A DNA stretch of 64,000 nucleotides from Atrina japonica (lineage: Eukaryota; Mollusca; Bivalvia; Pterioida; Pinnidae). The notes beneath the pieces are model-generated. The model saw nothing but the letters and a program-made list of their open reading frames with translations, made no database searches and was not told where the DNA came from. The DNA is taken from assembly GCA_030159075.1 (NCBI GenBank), contig BROG01001209.1:33486-97485 (forward strand), in the 5' to 3' direction. Of the stretch, positions 48,757-61,415 are shown in pieces (the stretch's first letter is position 1; each line of letters begins with the position of its first letter). The position numbers and the translations under genes are program-made.

Positions 48757-51345
48757 CACAAAGCTCTTGCGCTTCATCAGTCCATTGTAAAGTCCACGAA
48801 ATATTGTAAATATTGCACGTATATCAAAATGTATTTTATTTTTTGTAAATATATATATATGTACATGTATGTGTGGTACTATTCCAATTAAGTAAAAAGT
48901 AAGTAATAACTTAACTAAGTATTATATATTACTTAAAAGAAGAAAAAAATTTATTTGTGTTAATTTTTTTTTTTTTTTTTTTTTTTTTTTGAAAATCCTT
49001 GGAATGCATGAAAAAAAAATGTTTTGTTTATATTACAATATGGCACCGCTGTTAAGCAACATATTAGAAGTAAAGTGGTAAAAACATACTGGTTATCAAT
49101 CAGTGATTGATACAGCGTTATATCTATATCAGTATGATAATTTTATTTCACATTACAGATCTATGAAGCTTTTACTTATTCGATAAATCAGTTTCGGAGT
49201 AAACAAATTTATAAATACATGTACATGTACAAGATATTTTATCCAGATTCAGAAAAAGCTACTCAGCAAAATTTAAATATGCATCAAGATGGATTTGTGC
49301 GCTTTGTTTGTATGTTTGTTTGTTTGTTTATTTGTTTGTTTGCATATTATTTTACGCCATACTCAACAAATTTTCAGTCATATGGAGGTTGCCATTTTTT
49401 TTTTTAATGTTTGAGGACAGAACCCGGTTACAATGTACCCGGACAGAGACCACTGTGAACAATGCAAATTACTTTAAGTATTGTACTGGAAAATTGAGTT
49501 GTTATGTACATGTAGTCAGTTTCTATTGACACCCACCCAGTAAATTCAAAATTTTCAATATGCCAATATACTCAAACTGTTATGATTTTTTTTTTCTGAT
49601 TTATTTTAGATAAGTAATAATTCAACCATTACTAAATTATAAATTTGTATGTCACAAATTTACAAAAATATGCAGTTGCAGTATAAATTTTTTATATCTT
49701 TTATATCTTAAAATATTTTAGAAAATTAGTTGACCTTTTGAGTATTACGTATTTTTAGGTTATTTTGAGTACTGGATAAATTTGGATGACTTCTTTTCAG
49801 GTCCATTAAGTTCATTATGTACTGAAACTCTACAATATTTTCACTATTTTTTGGGTTAAATCACACAAAACCTATGCTGTAACTGGACATGTTTTTACAT
49901 TGATGACTGAGCATTGTAAATTAATATGATGAAAATTATTGCTCATTCGAAGAAAAACTTCAGAAATATTAAAAATTATTTTGAATACGTACTCAAATTT
50001 TGAGAACCATACTCAACGTATTTATTCATTTTTTTTACAGGAAAAGCAAAAAATGTGTGACTAAAAAATTTATATGAGAACCGGATGTAAAATAATATGT
50101 GTCCTACTGACTCCATTCGGAAGTTTTACAAACAACTATATAGTGTCAAAACAATGCAATAAAAGTTCAGCTTGAGTATTCAGAAAATTTGGTGACTTCG
50201 ATCGGGGCCCAGAAATATCAAAAAATGTTTTGAGTACATATTCATAATGTGAGTTCCGTACTCAACGTATTTATTCATTTTACAGGAAAATCATAAGTGT
50301 GATTCAAACTGTGAGTATTTAAATGATGTTAAAACATAACAATGTGTTTTCTATTCAGACAAATCCAGAAGTTTTACAGACCGCTATATAGTTAAAATGG
50401 TGAAATAAATGGTGATCTAAAGTACCGAGTAAAGGACTATATATGATAGATCCTAACCCACCAATGAAATACCTTGTAAAGTACATGGTACACATTATGA
50501 AGTTTAAGAAGTTTACATACACACTCAGGGCGATTTAAAATCGGTAAAATATGTATATATTTCAATATATTTATCTTTATTATTTTTGAGGCTTTGGGGG
50601 TAAAAAGTGGCGCCTTGGACTTCCACTCTATTGTATATGTTCTTAACTACGGTACGAAGGAAAATTTTGTCCCTGCGTTCTTTAAACAAACAACTTTTCA
50701 TATGAAGCCCATACGTGCTAAGGAGATTCTACTTCCGGTACGGTCTAAAGAAGGCGTTCATTTATTTTCGTCACCATAAACAGAAACAAACTATTTGCCA
50801 GGAAACGCTTTGTTGCACCATAGCTAAATGGGTGTTTGTATCGCTGATAGCGGCAAGAGAGACTGTAATCAAAGTGCTAGGCTACAATGTTTTACCTTCG
50901 AATTCTCCGTCAATAGATCTGCTCGACAACTTTTCGATAAGTAGAATCTACGGTAAACTGTTCCCTGAGTCGAATATGCTAACTTTGGCCAATTACCAAC
51001 TGGTTCTACGGGCCGTATACTACGAAAGTCCATAGTAGATATACAATAGATGAATTCCTACATGTAGGTCAGTTTACAGTTAGCCTGATCTGGTTCTAAT
51101 GCATTTCTTTACCCGAGCGCGAATAAGGCCAAGCACAGAATCTATTTTTAGAATGTTACATCTGAACTCCGGCATCACCGACACTTTTATCAAGTGTATA
51201 CGTAAATAATATCACTGTTTTAAAAATAGGAGTATATATCTATGAGGTTAAAGTACACAAGTTTTCCAAAGTAAGCAATACAAATACAAAATGTAAGGAT
51301 ATACAACTAGCGACTGCATTCTCTTGTTGGGTCTAAATCAGACTG
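48754..51345. other. FoxF upstream region, mostly unrecognised
   Basis: It holds a poly-T tract (48964-48990), a TTTG tetranucleotide tract (49303-49341) and the dispersed half-element at 49526-49560 (CACCCACCCAGTAAATTCAA). Two similar ~100-bp passages, at 49990-50120 and 50220-50390, share CTCAACGTATTTATTCATTT and a following TTTTACAGGAAAA, indicating a local duplication. The 50590-51035 stretch is less AT-rich with overlapping short open frames and no recognised domain. Confidence 0.4.
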
Positions 51346-51372
51346 TTTATACACCAAAGTGGCTATTTAATG

Positions 51373-51428
51373 TGGCGTAATGGTTCCAGATTTTGAACTC
51401 AGGGCCCGGGGTTCGAATCATTTTTTTT
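51373..51428 (+). repeat. tRNA-like Pol III promoter unit (SINE head)
   Basis: A-box TGGCGTAATGG (51373-51383) and B-box GGTTCGAATCA (51410-51420) both fit the Pol III internal promoter consensus, followed directly by a run of T (terminator). Stem pairing for a real tRNA is poor, so a SINE head or relic is preferred. Confidence 0.5.
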
Positions 51429-51876
51429 ATCTGGTACATTTTACATAACATATATTTTTCACCAGAAAAATTTATCAATAAACAGAAATAATTTTTCACC
51501 AGACTCACAAAAGTTGGAGTTCCAATTAACATGACCTTGAAATTACCTTTGGGGTCAAGGAGCATCAGATCTCATTTAGGCGAGTAGAACCTGTATGAGC
51601 ATCCCCTTTGGGGGCCGTTTTGGACCCTTATCATATATAGTCCAAGTTTGTCTCAGGGCGATTCCGGTGAGCTTTAGTAATTTTGAAAACTGGCGATGAC
51701 TTCCAAGTGCTTAACACGGGACATAAAAGTCCCGGATCTTTTAAACCCTGAGCCCATACTGCAATTGGTATAGGTCCAATGCACAAAACATCGGCGCTCA
51801 CCAATTGGTTGTTTGAAGCAGAGACCCGTCAATCCCGGAAAGAGACAACCGCCAGTAGAAAATACGAAAGTCAGCT

Positions 51877-52075
51877 TAGGTTCCAGCGGGACTCGAACCT
51901 GCGCTAACAAGAAGTGAGAGACTTCGTGCTTTAAAGCACAATGGCTCAAACCACTCAGATACCAAAGTATAAATCTTTAGGATTTCCAGGATATAGGTAC
52001 AAATCTGGTAAAACAAAATTTGACAAACACAGACCTCTTGAAATCAAAAGGTGGGAAGGTTCAAAGGAGTAAGCA
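51877..52075 (-). repeat. tRNA(Leu/Ser)-like element abutting repeat B
   Basis: 51877-51962, read on the minus strand, has TGAGTGGTTTGAGCC, an anticodon-like hairpin TGTGCTTTAAAGCACG (apparent TAA), a long variable arm, and GGTTCGAGTCCCGCTGGAAC. It shares the 3' GCTGGAACC with 21457-21552. Repeat B in reverse (ACCAAAGTATAAATCTTTAG, AAACACAGACCTCTTGAAAT) follows from 51955. The stems are incomplete at the acceptor, so a working tRNA gene is doubtful. Confidence 0.45.
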
Positions 52076-52677
52076 TCACATCACATGAGTCCACAGTCAA
52101 ATCCAAATGAAATACGTGATTAACAAATCATCGTCACAATTGGTACAGACATCTCAACAACCGCCATAGACGTAACAAGTATGACAGAATGAACAACAAG
52201 TCAATATGTAAATGTCTCATTACAATTAATTATTAATTAAAATACACATATAGCTTCATCAACAATTCACCATATAAAACAGCAATGATACGATTTCGCA
52301 GTCCCTCTGGCACCTGCATAGATAAACAATCTCAAGTACAGAGTTGTCGGTCCTTGCATTCTATCTCGATCCCTGCAAAGTCCCGATATTAATATTGTGA
52401 AAAAGACAAATAAACTCTAGAGTTTCCTTTTTATACTAAGCTATTTGTCTTTTTGCATATAACTTTAATTTTGACATGAAATATATAAGTATTTGACGCA
52501 AAAACACTTTTTGAAATGAATCCAGATGTAAGGACTATATTTTTGTTAAAAGTATTCCTATTCTGAGTAAGTTGGTTTAAAGCCAAACCATTACGTAATC
52601 ACATTTTGGGAGTACTTTTGAGAAATGACAGAGATTGGGAGAGAGTGCAAAGACCGACAACTCTATATGCGAGATTG
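52076..52677. other. Intergenic, unrecognised
   Basis: Two similar words about 340 bp apart and in opposite orientation, CAGAGTTGTCGGTCCTTGCA (52340) and AAAGACCGACAACTCT (52650), could be the inverted ends of one ~330-bp element. Nothing else is seen. Confidence 0.4.
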
Positions 52678-52990
52678 TCGATGCCATTGCTGGTGGACCG
52701 TTTGAGTCCCCGAGGGTATACATAAACCAAGTACCTAGCATTTCGGTACCAGATGATTATTTTATACTAAAGTAATGTTTCATTTGAATAGCACCGTTTA
52801 AATTCCAAAGTCCTCAAAAGTTATTAGATAGTCATAATTCTACATTGGTTACTCTTTGAGAGTGGCAATACATTCAAGTTTATTACTTAGCCTTGTATGA
52901 TACCACTTTCTCTTTCAGAACTATTCATATATTTTAAATTTGATTTCCACAGATGAAGTCTTATTGACAGAAACGATCGTCTTTATTATT
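52678..52990 (+). repeat. Composite repeat GF, full copy
   Basis: It runs from TGCTGGTGGACCGTTTGAGT through GTACCTAGCATTTCGGTACC and TTCCAAAGTCCTCAAAAG to TTGACAGAAACGATCGTCTT. The same parts occur in reverse order and orientation at 59520-59766, defining a ~310-bp unit. Confidence 0.6.
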
Positions 52991-53661
52991 TAAATTTGTT
53001 TTGGCCCTTATTTTAATTTTTGTAAACTATATCTTTGGTTTTATATTAATAATATTTCGTGTGAATTTTATGATTTCATATGCATTTTATGAAATAAAAT
53101 TTTATGAATTCATGAATGAAAAAATTCAAAGGAAGTTGCACACTTCACAATTTCAAATTTTGGTGGAATATTTCCATTTAGATAGAACTTAGAAGCGTAT
53201 TTTTTTTTCTAGATCTGTTTGTTCCCGTCTCAAACCACATAATTATATTAACATCGGCCATCTTTTTTCCGGGTATATTGAAATCACGTGGTTTTCTACT
53301 CCATCATTTGAAACGTATATCAACTGAAAAAACTGTTGATTGTGAACTAAAACAAATAAATGTATTTTAAGTTTTCTTCAACAGTTGCACTTTAATAGTC
53401 ATGGATATGGATAATGTAACTGTCTAGTCCAATAACTAGCTTTTGTGGCTGGACAGTTGGTGGTTATATTCATGTAAGTTAAGTTGAAGTTAAACAACGG
53501 CGAGCGATTCAGTCCCCTAGCAACTTTTAACTTTCTAAAGAGACAGGGATATAATAAGTCAAGTACATTCTTATTGGATTGTTGTAGGTAAAATATTTAA
53601 AGTATCCATATATGTGACGTCAAAGGCATTCTTGTTCCTTGCCATATACGCGTGCAGCTCC

Positions 53662-53752
53662 TTAACTCATTCACCCCTAGAGACACATTTGGACTGGTCT
53701 AAGACATTGATTTACAGAAGAGTTCATTGTTTTTCAGGGGATGGTGAGTTAA
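53662..53752. repeat. MITE family D, short copy with clear ends
   Basis: TTAACTCATTCACCCCTAGA and CAGGGGATGGTGAGTTAA form the inverted ends. Confidence 0.7.
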
Positions 53753-53921
53753 AGTAGATAAATATAAATACAATATTTTGTCAGTCTAAAATTTAAGTTG
53801 AAATAAGCTCAGAATTAATGTCAAATGTCAAATTTGATATATTTTTAAGATAATGATAATGGAAATTTAAAATTCTGTTTCAAAGTTTGTTTTTTAAATT
53901 TACATATATTACATTGATAAC

Positions 53922-53956
<35 letters not shown>
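53922..53956. repeat. (GAT)n microsatellite
   Basis: About 11 GAT triplets. The polymethionine frame across it is an artefact. Confidence 0.9.
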
Positions 53957-53957
<1 letters not shown>

Positions 53958-55037
53958 TTATTGCTGTTCTTATTTCAAGTTCAATGTCGTTACTGAAATA
54001 AATATCAAAGATTTACAAGTATTCAAATTATTCATATCTTTATATATTCATAATGCCTTTATATTTCTAGATACCATTTAACGGGTCGCAATAGAAACTG
54101 TGTTCAAGATCGCTTTGTCTATTTATTAAGAAAACGATTGCTTCAAAATATATTCTCACATAGATATGGAGTTTTAATCTCTATAATAACCATAGTTCGA
54201 TTTAACTTCAAAAGGCAAAAATCTTCAAAGAAAACAATAAATGTCTAGAATGAAGATGTTTTACAATGATATACACTTGGAAAGTGTCGGTAATGTTATC
54301 TATACCGTATCACTTACTCCAGAATTCTCTCCAAGATCCCTAAAATGCAAAATTTACTGCTATTTAAATCTTTCATTTATACAGCAATGTGTGTGGTATT
54401 TTCTATATTTCTTCCCTTTTTTAAGGCCTACATTAAAGTTGGTAGACTATTTCTGTTACATCCCTACGTAATGAAATTCTTGTCGATTTCACACTGCGTG
54501 GAGGTGATAAACTTTAACCTTTTTAATCTTGATTTGATTGGCTAATGCGGGACGTCTTTTGATTCTAGGTGTGACATAATTTGTAAAATCAGGTAAACCC
54601 CCCCGTGTGTACTGTACGTGACGTCATATTGACGGGAGAAGATAGTCTAGCGATAGGTAATACATGTTGTGAAAATGGATCTGTAGCGATAACTCCCAGC
54701 GTTCGATTCATTATCTTAATATTGCTGCTGTTTTTGACAACCAAACTTATTTATCTATCAGATAAATTCAATCTATGATTATATCTCGGGATGTCAGAAT
54801 CGGTCATTTTCTCTATTTACTAACTTATCTCCAACTATCTTCTCGGCAGAACGAGCGTACTAGGAAAAATTACGACCAGACAGCCGTGACAGGCTTCATT
54901 GTATAACATAAAATTGTACATTTTGTAGTACTGAAAAAAATACATACGTCAAAACTTTTATTTGTAAATCTTCGGAATTACAAAACAAACTTCAGAGTTG
55001 GAATGAATCCTAATATTCGTATCTCCGAAATGATTTC

Positions 55038-55227
55038 TTAACTCATCAGCCCTGAAGTCACTTTTAAACCTTCCCATTTCAAAGAATGGTTAAGTCCACT
55101 GTTAGAATTCAAGGGTGTATAATTTAGAATCAAAATTTTATGATAATTTCACATGCCGTAATATGAACTTGAATTATGACAGTAGACCATACTATTTATT
55201 GATCTGACCCCAGGGGTTAATGAGTTA
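55038..55227. repeat. MITE family D, long copy
   Basis: TTAACTCATCAGCCCTGAAG and CCCAGGGGTTAATGAGTTA are the inverted ends. The interior TTTCAAAGAATGGTTAAGTC matches 4324-4537 and 61841-62054. Confidence 0.7.
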
Positions 55228-55516
55228 TTAACAAACACATATTCAATTTAATAGAAAGAACAATAAACCAACAGAATATGAAATCCTAACATAATTAACT
55301 ACGGTATAGATCTTCCAAGGTAAAGTGACACAGTCGGTTTCTTTGTAAAAACGAAAACAATACGATATATTTTCAAAAATAAGCGCGAAATAGTAAAACA
55401 ATTTGCCTTATCGTGCATTACTATAGCTCTAATATGTTTTGTGCCGAAAAATAGTCTGGCCTGTCACCCCCCTGTAAAAAATTAATCGAGAAATCTTTCT
55501 TGGTAGTGTATTAACG

Positions 55517-55601
55517 TGCACCGGGGGGGATCTGCGAGCGCATCACATCTCGCGGTCACCTATCCAGATGCTAACCGCGCTCGCCGTTGCTTAACTTCTG
55601 T
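55517..55601 (-). repeat. 5S rRNA-derived fragment (SINE3-like or pseudogene)
   Basis: On the minus strand GAAGTTAAGCAACGGCGAGC, GCGGTTAGCATCTGGATAGG and TGACCGCGAGATGTGATGCG follow the order of animal 5S rRNA from the internal A-box to the C-box (family pattern: AAGCAACGTCGGGC, GGTTAGTACTTGGATGGGTGACCG). Several positions differ and the 5' third is missing. It is therefore a decayed 5S copy or the head of a 5S-derived SINE rather than a working gene. Confidence 0.6.
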
Positions 55602-56683
55602 ACATGAATGTAAATACCAGCTGTCTAGTCACAAAAGCTATCTATTGGACTAGACTCGTTCGCAACAGAAATGATTCTGACCAAGAAGTACACAAGCGGA
55701 TTTTATTTGCTTCTAACAGTTTCCTGTTAATCTATTATAAATACAATGCATTTTCTATAATTCAGTATCATGCTGAAAGGGAGTCAACTAACGTCATGTT
55801 TCTATAGCTTTCTATGTGAAATCAACTTTTTAAAATAATTGGCATAACTTATTTACTGAATGAAATCTTGTACGTTTTTGCACATATATGTTGATGTCTA
55901 TGGACTATCTTTCTCAATTGGTTTGGAATGTGTCAATTTGTTTTCATGAAAGCTGCAAGTATTTATAAGTTACAATCGAAATTTGCAGCAACATTTTCTT
56001 CTTTGCTCATAGTAAGTGACGTCAACAAAATACTGCAAAGAAAAAATGTTGGTTCTCAGAAATAAAGTTTCAAAGAGGTTTAAAACTAATATCAGATGAA
56101 GATTAATATATATTTTATAAAAATATGTGGATTTTGACAAGAATTGACGAAAACATTACTTTCTGACAGGCATTTAAAACAGGTTGATATAATATAGAAA
56201 GTTGTAGGAAAATGGCGATACATGTAGTTGACTTTCCTTTGGCACCTTGCTGTATTATCCCTCAAACAAAAAAACGCCACCATTAGGAGAAATTCTTGAC
56301 GTGGTCAATTGACGATCTTAGTCAACTGTTTTTTTACTGGAAGTATTTCAGTATTCGTTTCGCAGATTCTCTAGATATGTAATGTAAGATTTTTCAAACT
56401 GCAAAATCACAAAACACAGCAAAACAACGAAAAAAAAAAAAGAAAGAAATCAGTTTTTTACTTTTCACCCTTTCAATGGTTTAAACATGGTTACAATCTT
56501 TTGGTCAGGTTAACATTTTGTAAGTTTTTATGGGCTGATTAATTTTGCTGCATACAAAACCTCTCTATTTTTAAAAAGTTTTAGATATACATGTAATTGC
56601 CAAATATAACCAAAGATATAAAATTTCAGTACGGAAACAACCTCCCACCACTTGAAAATTACCACAATGTCGATTTTTAATTA

Positions 56684-56685
<2 letters not shown>
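55602..56685. other. AT-rich intergenic stretch
   Basis: Short open frames only. Confidence 0.45.

Positions 56686-56750
<65 letters not shown>
56686..56750. repeat. (CT)n microsatellite
   Basis: About 65 nt of pure CT repeats. Confidence 0.95.
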
Positions 56751-56756
<6 letters not shown>

Positions 56757-58717
56757 ACATCAATGGTGCTGCTTCAAGTCTCTTATAGGTTTAGGGATAA
56801 TAGACAAAAAATAAAAAAAATAACTGCTTTCTATAGTTTCTGTGTAATAATGATATTATAAATATAATTTTCAAAATGATAGCCAAACTTTAGTACAGCC
56901 ACATGCAATATCAGTTTAAAAGAAATAACATGTTCTGTTGACTCTTTGTAGGACTTTGCACATTGATCATCCTTGCATCTTGTATTTTGGCTGTCTTATA
57001 GTTTTGTAATTAATAAGTACCCACAAAAGGGAAATGAAAAGGGCTTACTTGACCATGTTGGTCATATCAAAATGTTGGGGAACCTCTTGCATAATAATCA
57101 TTGACACTTGTATCAGTTTCTGTCTAACCAATTACAGTTTTGGAGATAATAGCTGAAGTACACCCCAAAAACTCTACCATAAAGGGGTAAAAACTCTTAA
57201 AAGGGCGTTCCAACAAATTCGGTTTTAATGTCGAACATAGTAGAGCTTTCCTTACTGATCATTTTGATGCAGCATTTTTTGGCGATGACAATTATTTATT
57301 TCGGGCTAGGTAAGCTTGACGCAAATAATGATATTTTCTGCGCTATACGAAAAAAGAAAAGATATTTAAAAAATCAAACACTTGAATAACTGAAACCTGG
57401 ACTGACGGCGTGGATTTCTTTTAACTGCTTCACTAGAGATCCTGGTAGAACAACATCACGTTTTGATTCAAGTGCGACAGAAAATGTGGAAAGGTAATAA
57501 GGTCACCCTTTATACAAAAGGTTTCAAAATGATGTTGTTCAAGAATTGAATGGACTAGTTATAAAATGATAATAACTATTGATAAAAAAAAGGAAAATGT
57601 CAATTTTGGACCAAAAAATCTTGGAAACAACTTCGCTTCCAGTATGTAAGTCCTAATGTGGAATTTCAATTGTCTCTACAAGTTTGCTTGTTGTTGTTAT
57701 TGTTGTTGTTATTGTTTTCTGTAGTATTGCTTTACAGCTTTCCAAGAGTTATTTAGCATTTGTAGAGATTTCTTAAATTTTACAAGAAGTGCCAGATAAG
57801 TTGGCTAATGTAATATACTTTACACATTACAATAGTATTTCCCTAAATCCCTAAGTCTCCAGCAACATGACGATCTACTTTCATTTCAGAGTTTGAATTG
57901 TGGTCGTCACTATAGCTTTTAATTGTTAAAAGGTATCAAAATGTTCTCTTGTGCATCTGATTGTATTATCTATAACAGAAATACACATTTTATCATGAAT
58001 GCTATTTTTTATAGCATACTAGTTCCACTTTGTGTTATGATTTGCTACTGTGGAAAGAGTGAGAGATTATTTATAATGAATGTATCATCAAATGCATGAA
58101 AGCAATACATGGGATTGCGTAACAACCCGTAAAAATAAACAATTACTAGAGTGTACGAAATGTACGTGCCAAATGCATGTAGACGTGTGAAAGTACTTCT
58201 AAACTGGCCAACTGCTCGTGGAGAGAAATTGAAATAAAAAATATCAGAGATGACAGAACTGGAAGCAATTTTTTAAATACATCATGTTATCAAAAATGTT
58301 ATGATACTGAATAAAAGATGTTATCAGCGTGTTTGAATAGGCAGTTTCGACAGTCGGTTAGCCTGGTTACATTTGAATATAGATTAAATGTAATTTCAAA
58401 ATTTAGTAACACGTCAAGGAGTTCCTCCTTATTTTCATATGTGATACTGATCTTATTCATATAATCACTTTTTAACGTTGGACTTAACAGATGATCTTGT
58501 GTAGGTCAATAATTTTATATTTAGGTAAACTTGTGTTTTTATCAGTGGTCTGTAAAGGGAACAGATACACGTAGCCGTTGTAGACAAATGACAATAAAGA
58601 TTATTATAAAAAAGATAACAACTGTTATGTATGAATTGCCTTTACAGGCAGGTGCCCTTTATACAGAGGTGGCATTTAATGCAAGTTAGACTGTAACTTG
58701 ATGAGTTAAGCATTCCA

Positions 58718-58718
<1 letters not shown>
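56751..58718. other. Intergenic, unrecognised
   Basis: There is a short GTT-rich tract near 57689. No gene, RNA or repeat is identified. Confidence 0.4.

Positions 58719-58791
<73 letters not shown>
58719..58791. repeat. (TA)n-(GA)n compound microsatellite
   Basis: A short TA tract leads into about 60 nt of GA repeats with one interruption. Confidence 0.95.
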
Positions 58792-58792
<1 letters not shown>

Positions 58793-59314
58793 TAACTAAC
58801 AGCTAACCAACCATCTACATTGGTTATATACAGATTATATAAAGAACTCACACAATGTTTTGCATTATGCAACTCTGTTTCACCTTCGTGCGTCTTATTC
58901 GGAGATGGATTTTTAAGCCATTACAATGAAATATATTTTACAGTACATAGAGATATTTTATGATAGAGAAAACATAACCGAAATTCCGTGAAAGAAAAAC
59001 CGCCTTTAAGAAACCGACTTGTAAAATGGGAAGCAACTAAAATGACAAAGTGACTATTATAAAGTAGAGTAATCTAGGTGGCCCAGTAAACCGCACTGCA
59101 TTGAATCGATATGAATAATTAATTAGTGTTATTTGTTATCAACGTTCCATTGATAGTAAAAAGAGGAAATTGGCTCATTTTGTAAAATCGGTGAAAGTTG
59201 GCAAAAGTTTACCCTAGTATATTGTAGTACAACCACACAACACAACGCATTATGACAAAGAAAATGTAAATGAATAAAAAAACCAAAAACAAACGGTGCA
59301 CTCAAACAAAAAGA

Positions 59315-59348
59315 TGTGTGTGTTGTGTGTGTGTGTGTGTGTGTGTGT
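59315..59348. repeat. (GT)n microsatellite
   Basis: GT repeats with one early interruption. Confidence 0.9.
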
Positions 59349-59371
59349 TATAGATTTATCAAAGAAGCCAA

Positions 59372-59766
59372 ACAAATGTTTAAGACGATCGTTTCTATCA
59401 ATAAGACCATCAATTGAGCTAGAATTTAATTTAAATGAATATATATGGAAAAGTAGTATCTTACAAGGCCAAATATTAAATCTAAATGTATTGCCAAATC
59501 TGTCTAATGAGTACACACTGTAAAAATGAATATCTTAGCTTTTGAAAAGTTTTGAATTAAAATGGTGCTTATCTGAGCGAAATATCACTTTAGTATAAAA
59601 GAAAGTCGGCTGGTACCGAAATACCAGTTACTGTGCTTATGTATACCCCAGAGTCCCAAACGGTCCCTCAACAGTAGCAACGACCCAACGGTATAATATC
59701 ATTAACAATACCAAAGTTATAGTTTTAAAAAGAGACCAAAACAAATGCTCAAGACGATCGTTTTTG
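59372..59766 (-). repeat. Composite repeat GF, reverse copy with an extra end
   Basis: 59520-59766 is the reverse of the unit at 52678-52990 (CGAAATACCAGTTACTGTGC, CCAAACGGTCCCTCAACAGT, CTCAAGACGATCGTTTTTGC). A second GF end (AAGACGATCGTTTCTATCAA) sits about 130 bp away at 59372-59420. Confidence 0.55.
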
Positions 59767-59774
59767 CTTTATAA

Positions 59775-59955
59775 ATCATGTATACAGAAAAACCTGTATA
59801 TAAAGACAAAACCAGTCTTTATAGGGAGACGGTCTTTATATAGAGGTTGATTTGTACACAAATAGTACTGTTGGGGACAGCAAAAAAAAAACAGTCTTTG
59901 TAACCAGGTGATCTTTATACACAGGTTGTCGCTAAAGCAGATTTTACTGTATTTC
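59775..59955. repeat. Small MITE-like element
   Basis: TATACAGAAAAACCTGTATA at the left and CAGATTTTACTGTA at the right. It contains repeated CAGTCTTTATA/GGTCTTTATA words. The ends resemble the ACAGTAAAACCT class of termini. Confidence 0.45.
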
Positions 59956-60843
59956 AAATTCAGACTTCAAGTTTGCCTCTATAGCGCCTCTTGATTAAGT
60001 TATAACGATCTGGGTAATAATAAAAGATATCCATCATGAAATAGCAACCTCAATCTCTACTCGCAGCGATTAACACAGATTATAAATCTAAATGTTCTTC
60101 ATGTTATAGAATGGCTTGTTGGTGGTCCTCTGATTTCTTGTGTTGAAAGCTGTAATAAAACGCACATCACAATCTCACCCTTTCAGATTGGGGCAATTTG
60201 TCTCGGAATTTGACGAGAAAGAACATTTCCTTGTCGAAGACATCAACTCCATTTGAACTGCAGATTTTCGTTGTCAGATTTCAATTTTCAAATTATTTTC
60301 TCACGAATTTTCAGATACTTTATTATGAATCAGCCAAACCATGTCTCTGAACATTCGTATAAACAGAACAATATTATAAGCATGCCACACGTACTCACAT
60401 TTTCTAATGTTCTGAACATTTCATTCATTTTTCTAATTTCTCTTTTTTTCGTCTTTTACAGTGATTTGCCTAAATACATTTGACCACACCTGATGAAAAA
60501 AGTACACATATCTGACACAATTGATTAAATAAACATACATCTTTCAAATACATGTATTTCCTTTTAATGTTGAGTGTATATTTAAAGGACCTAAAATTAA
60601 GCGTGTAAGAATAGAAATATCGAGTTTAATCTTTTAACCCAATCTATCAGATGAAAAGAATTTCTGTATATTTTCAGCATCACGACGAGACTCGGAACAA
60701 CATAAGGCAGACCTACAATGCCCCTTTGCACATGTAGTTTCCGACCCCAGTTTGTCTGAAAAAGAAACCCCATATGTCATTTATCACATCTGCTGTTGAG
60801 TCGTATGTACAAGTTGTGACGACGATTTGTTTTCCATTTTACT
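59956..60843. other. Intergenic, unrecognised
   Basis: Short open frames only; nothing recognised. Confidence 0.4.
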
Positions 60844-61062
60844 TTGACTGTGGACTCACAGCGGGTGCGACCGACCAACAGGGGATGTTTACTCCTCCAT
60901 GGCACCTGATCCCACCTCTACAGAGATAGAAATTAGCAGGGGCCCTGTTGCCGATGGCGAGTAAAATTTGAACTGGGCTCTCAGATACCAAGGTATAAAT
61001 CACTAGGATGTCCAAGATATAGGTACAAATCTGGTAAAAAATGTACAAACACGGACCTCACT
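60844..61062. repeat. Two pieces of repeat B flanking unrelated sequence
   Basis: 60844-60920 is forward (TGTGGACTCACAGCGGGTGC, TACTCCTCCATGGCACCTGA) and 60978-61062 is reverse (ACCAAGGTATAAATCACTAG, AAACACGGACCTCA). Confidence 0.6.
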
Positions 61063-61324
61063 GAGTATACCTTCTTATATGTAGCTAGAATATGAACTAC
61101 TAATATTCTTGTAAACTGAGTATACCTTGCTATATGTAGCTAGTGTATGATCTACTTTAAAATATGTTTTCGTCGTAAGATTTTTTTAAATAACATGTTA
61201 TAGGAAGAGCAAGTTTCTGGACTTCCAGATATGCAACTGGGCTCCAAAAAATCCTGACATACGAGCCCAGATGGCTCCTTGATTGCAGATATTAATTTCT
61301 ATTCCTGCTCTAGATTTGCAGAAG

Positions 61325-61415
61325 TCCGCGTTTGTCCCGTATTCACCAGATCTGTATATGTATCCTGGACATCCTGAAGATTTATACTTTGGTGTCTGTG
61401 ATTTTTAATTTTATA
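61325..61415 (+). repeat. Repeat B, distal fragment
   Basis: GTCCCGTATTCACCAGATCT, then ATCCTGGACATCCTGAAGAT and TTGGTGTCTGTGATTTTTAA. Confidence 0.6.

Noticed and set aside
50594..51035. Overlapping plus-strand frames of 61 and 106 codons
   Set aside because: No domain is recognised and the two frames overlap out of phase. Not enough to call a gene.
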